From contig CAWBVU010000006.1 in NCBI GenBank assembly GCA_963792405.1, forward strand, positions 62,001-126,000: DNA of 64,000 nt, given 5' to 3'. The stretch is from SZUA-442 sp963792405 (GTDB lineage: Bacteria > Actinomycetota > Acidimicrobiia > Spongiisociales > UBA5794). Shown in pieces: positions 61,393 through 64,000 of the stretch (positions are counted from its first letter, which is position 1; every line of letters begins with the position of its first letter). Position numbers and translations under genes: made by a program. A model generated the notes under the pieces. It did not search any database. It saw only the letters and a program-made list of their open reading frames with translations, and was not told the origin of the DNA.

Positions 61393-62832
61393 ATGTTCGA
61401 TGAAGCATCACTGGCCGTCCAGGCCGCGCTCGATGCCGGAGCCGCCTACGCCGATGCCCGCGTGGTCGTCTCGAGACAGGAGACGATCAACGTCCAGAAC
61501 CAGAACCTCGACCGGTACGACCGCACGGACCACGCCGGCGTCGGGGTGAGGGCACTCATCGGCTCGTCATGGGGATTCGCCGCCACGGCCGACCTCTCGC
61601 CGCAGGCGATCCGGGCGGCGGGGGAGCAGGCGGCGGCGATCGCCAAGGCGTCGACACTGGTACCGGGGCCGCCGATGGAGTTCGCCGATGTCCCCATCAC
61701 GCAGACCACATGGGAGACGCCCTACGTCGAGGACCCCTTCGCCGTGTCCACCTCCGAGAAGGTCGACATGCTCGTCCGGGTCACGAAGACGATGCAGGAT
61801 GTCGAGGGCGTGGCCATCGCCACCGGCACCCTGACCTTCTGGGACACCGACAAGTGGTTCGTGTCGTCCCAGGGCCATCGGATCCACCAGCACCTCGTCG
61901 AATCCGGGGGCGGATACGACGCCACGGCCATCGGCGAGCGCGAGACGCAGCGGCGGTCGTTCCCCCAGTCCTTCGGGCAGTATGAGACGGGTGGCTACGA
62001 GACGGTCAGGGCATGGCGATACGAGGAGAACGCGGGCCGCATCGCCGAGGAGGCGGTCGCCCTCCTGTCGGCCGACGAGATCGACGAGCGCGAGACGAAC
62101 CTCGTGCTGGAGGGATCCCAGCTGGCGCTCCAGATCCACGAGTCGGTCGGTCACGCGATCGAGCTCGACCGCATCCTCGGGTGGGAGGCGGCGTTCGCCG
62201 GCACGAGCCATCTCGACCTCGCGACGCTCAACACCCACCGCTACGGCTCCGAGCTGATGAACGTCACCGCTGATGCGACGCTGCCCGGCGCTCTCGGGAC
62301 ATTCGGATACGACGATGAGGGAACCCCTGCCCAACGGGTCGACATCGTCAGGGACGGCCTCTGGGTCGGCGTGCTGTCGGGCAGGGATTCCGCCGCCATC
62401 GCGGGACTCCCACCGGGAGGCATGGTGCGAGGCGACGGGTTCAACCGCCTGCCGATGGTGCGGATGACCAACGTCGGCCTCCTCCCCGGCGCGAGCAGCC
62501 TCGACGAGATCATCGCCGACACCGACGACGGCGTGTACATGGCCACGAACCGGTCCTGGTCGATCGACGACAAGCGGCTCAACTTCCAGTTCGGGACCGA
62601 GATCGCATGGGAGATCAAGGACGGGAAGCTCGGTCGCATGCTCAAGAACCCCACCTACACCGGGATCACCCCCCAGTTCTGGGGATCCCTCGACCGGCTC
62701 GCCGGTGGTGACGAGTGGATCCACTGGGGCACGCCGAACTGTGGGAAGGGGCAGCCGATGCAGGTCGCACACACGGGACACAGCGCAGCACCCGGGCGAT
62801 TCGCGAACGTACGAGTGGGGGTGAGGGGATGA
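61393..62832 (+). CDS. tldD: TldD-family metalloprotease
   Basis: This 479-residue protein is the catalytic half of the TldD/TldE pair. The zinc motif HESVGHAIELD at 249-259 has the His-Glu-x3-His spacing of this family, and the third ligand Cys is in GTPNCGKGQP near the C-terminus. TldD/TldE cuts unfolded peptides and in some organisms matures peptide antibiotics. The ATG at 61393 has GAGGAGG upstream. The stop overlaps the partner gene start. Confidence 0.92.
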   Translation: MFDEASLAVQAALDAGAAYADARVVVSRQETINVQNQNLDRYDRTDHAGVGVRALIGSSWGFAATADLSPQAIRAAGEQAAAIAKASTLVPGPPMEFADVPITQTTWETPYVEDPFAVSTSEKVDMLVRVTKTMQDVEGVAIATGTLTFWDTDKWFVSSQGHRIHQHLVESGGGYDATAIGERETQRRSFPQSFGQYETGGYETVRAWRYEENAGRIAEEAVALLSADEIDERETNLVLEGSQLALQIHESVGHAIELDRILGWEAAFAGTSHLDLATLNTHRYGSELMNVTADATLPGALGTFGYDDEGTPAQRVDIVRDGLWVGVLSGRDSAAIAGLPPGGMVRGDGFNRLPMVRMTNVGLLPGASSLDEIIADTDDGVYMATNRSWSIDDKRLNFQFGTEIAWEIKDGKLGRMLKNPTYTGITPQFWGSLDRLAGGDEWIHWGTPNCGKGQPMQVAHTGHSAAPGRFANVRVGVRG

Positions 62833-64000
62833 CGGACGCAACAGACCTCGTGGAGGCGACCCTCGCGCGCGTCGGTGATGCCGCCGATGCCGAGGTGTAC
62901 GTGGACCTCGGCACGTCGGCCCTCACGCGATTCGCCAACTCGTTCATCCACCAGAACGTGGCGGAACGGGCGGCGGACGTGACCCTGCGCATCGCGAGGG
63001 ATGGTCGCGTCGCGAGCTCATCGACCACGGTGACGACGCCCGACGCCCTCGATGCGTTCGTGGGGGCCACGATCGACTCCCTCGAGCATCAGCCCGTGGA
63101 CAGGGAGTGGCCCGGCATGGGGGGACCCGCCGACTACCCCGACGTCGACCACTGGGATGCGGCAACGGCGAACGCCGACCCGATCGAACGGGCGATGGTC
63201 GTCAAGGCCTTCGTCGATGCGGGCGATGGGCTCCTCGGGGCGGGGTACTGCCAGACCGAGGCGAGGCACCATGCCTACGGCAACACCGAGGGTCGGGCGG
63301 CATCGGGCCGGTTCACCACCGCGGTCCTCGATGGCATCCACCAGACATCGCGCTCCGCGGGGTCGGGGCATGCCGCGGGCGGCTCCCTCACCGACATCGA
63401 TGCCTCGCAGGTCGGGAGGCTCGCCGCCACGAGGGCACGGGATGCGGTCGATCCGTTCGATGCCAAGCCCGGTGACTACGAGGTGGTGCTGTCGCCCGAG
63501 TGCGTGGCGACCATCGCGGTGTTCCTCGACGTCTACGGCTTCAACGCCAAGGTCGCAGAGGAGGGGATGTCGTTCGTGGAGGTCGGGGGCACACCGTTCG
63601 ACCCCGCCATCGACATCTGGGACGACGCCACCGATCCGCGGGCCCTGTACGTGCCCTTCGACGTCGAGGGAACGCCGAAGGCGAAGGTGGACCTCGTCGC
63701 CGGGGGAACCACCACGGGTCTCCTGCATTCGCGGAGGACGGCGCGCAAGGCCGGAGCCGAGTCGACCGGCAACGCCGCTGCGGGCGCCGAGCAGTTCGGT
63801 CCGTTCGGCTGGAACATGTTCGTCGGCGGTGGCACGTCCTCTGTGGACGACCTGGTCGCCGGTGTCGAGCGGGGGATCTACGTGTCGACGTTCAACTACT
63901 GCAGGGTCCTCGACCCGAAGACCCTCGTCGTCACGGGGCTGACCCGCAACGGCACCTTCATGATCGAGAACGGCCGGATCACCGATGCCGTCACCAACAT
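62829..64000 (+). CDS. TldE/PmbA-family protease subunit, 3' end cut by window
   Basis: About 390 residues of the non-catalytic partner of TldD are present. It shares the fold (AEVYVDLGTSALTRFANSFI, ALYVPFDVEGTPKAKVDLV, GLLHSRRTARKAG, GWNMFVGGGTSSVDDLV) but lacks the His-Glu-x3-His zinc motif, as expected for TldE. ATG 62829 overlaps the tldD stop by four bases, so the heterodimer is made from one message. The C-terminus lies beyond the window. Confidence 0.9.
   Translation, partial: MTDATDLVEATLARVGDAADAEVYVDLGTSALTRFANSFIHQNVAERAADVTLRIARDGRVASSSTTVTTPDALDAFVGATIDSLEHQPVDREWPGMGGPADYPDVDHWDAATANADPIERAMVVKAFVDAGDGLLGAGYCQTEARHHAYGNTEGRAASGRFTTAVLDGIHQTSRSAGSGHAAGGSLTDIDASQVGRLAATRARDAVDPFDAKPGDYEVVLSPECVATIAVFLDVYGFNAKVAEEGMSFVEVGGTPFDPAIDIWDDATDPRALYVPFDVEGTPKAKVDLVAGGTTTGLLHSRRTARKAGAESTGNAAAGAEQFGPFGWNMFVGGGTSSVDDLVAGVERGIYVSTFNYCRVLDPKTLVVTGLTRNGTFMIENGRITDAVTN

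Noticed and set aside
1..64000. tRNA, rRNA, insertion sequence or prophage
   Set aside because: No cloverleaf-like, rRNA-like, transposase or integrase sequence was seen, and intergenic gaps are too short for most such elements.

Overview
The window is a gene-dense stretch of bacterial chromosome of high G+C. It looks actinobacterial (Actinomycetota), possibly from an uncultured or deep-branching group such as Acidimicrobiia. The evidence is the frequent GTG starts, a perfect actinobacterial-type LexA box, a DivIVA-domain protein, a secreted cutinase, a very large NAD-glutamate dehydrogenase, and exported proteins with Thr/Pro-rich tails or linkers. I see no rRNA, tRNA, phage, transposon or CRISPR. 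The gene calls rest on translation and motif recognition only; no database search was possible.

Region by region. 1-4.7 kb: a truncated RND/MMPL exporter divergent from a TetR regulator with a palindromic operator between them, then a methyltransferase, a DUF1801 protein and an aldehyde dehydrogenase. 4.8-7.3 kb: an epimerase, a PfkB kinase and an SDR on one strand, looking like a small sugar or polyol module. 7.4-10.5 kb: a Nei-type glycosylase and a DUF2071 protein, divergent from an iron-sulfur (6-4) photolyase. 10.5-18.7 kb: a YtcJ-like amidohydrolase, a LytR-CpsA-Psr enzyme with a calcium-loop-like insert, an orphan Phd-like antitoxin, a tryptophanase, a RecB-like/RNase H-like nuclease, a cutinase behind a CRP-type site, and a flavodoxin. 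19-22 kb: a signalling pair in which a receiver-thioredoxin-reductase-like fusion is translationally coupled to a cNMP-domain histidine kinase. 22-28 kb: an MBL hydrolase with LtrA, a VanW cell-wall protein, a MarR/YceI pair with twin operators, and small START/barrel-like proteins.

28.2-34.1 kb: an acyltransferase, a LexA-controlled UvrD-like helicase, and, tail to tail with it, a gene of the glycine/betaine/proline-reductase selenoprotein B family. This gene is interrupted by an in-frame UGA that begins a U-x-x-C motif and is followed at once by a SECIS-like hairpin. It is the most striking object in the window. An HSL-type esterase and a Bax-inhibitor-1 homologue follow. 34.2-43.3 kb: the large NAD-glutamate dehydrogenase, then a tightly overlapped paaABCDE-tetR operon for phenylacetyl-CoA epoxidation, with a palindrome upstream that fits a PaaR-like operator.

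43.3-50.2 kb: a DivIVA-like protein, small cytosolic and membrane proteins, a flippase-like membrane protein, an SDR, and an OmpR/HK two-component system. The two-component system is followed by a small secreted protein, and the promoters of both carry the same three-fold direct repeat with an 11-bp period. 50.2-64 kb: a DUF1992 protein, glycerate kinase, a membrane-anchored hydrolase, an HMG-CoA-lyase/Dabb pair, a flavin reductase, an ATP-grasp protein, an aldehyde dehydrogenase coupled to a lipocalin-like protein, two coupled membrane-anchored proteins, and a TldD/TldE protease pair whose second gene runs off the window. Intergenic gaps are short throughout. The only one that would exceed 300 bases (32954-33321) contains a plausible small membrane-protein gene.
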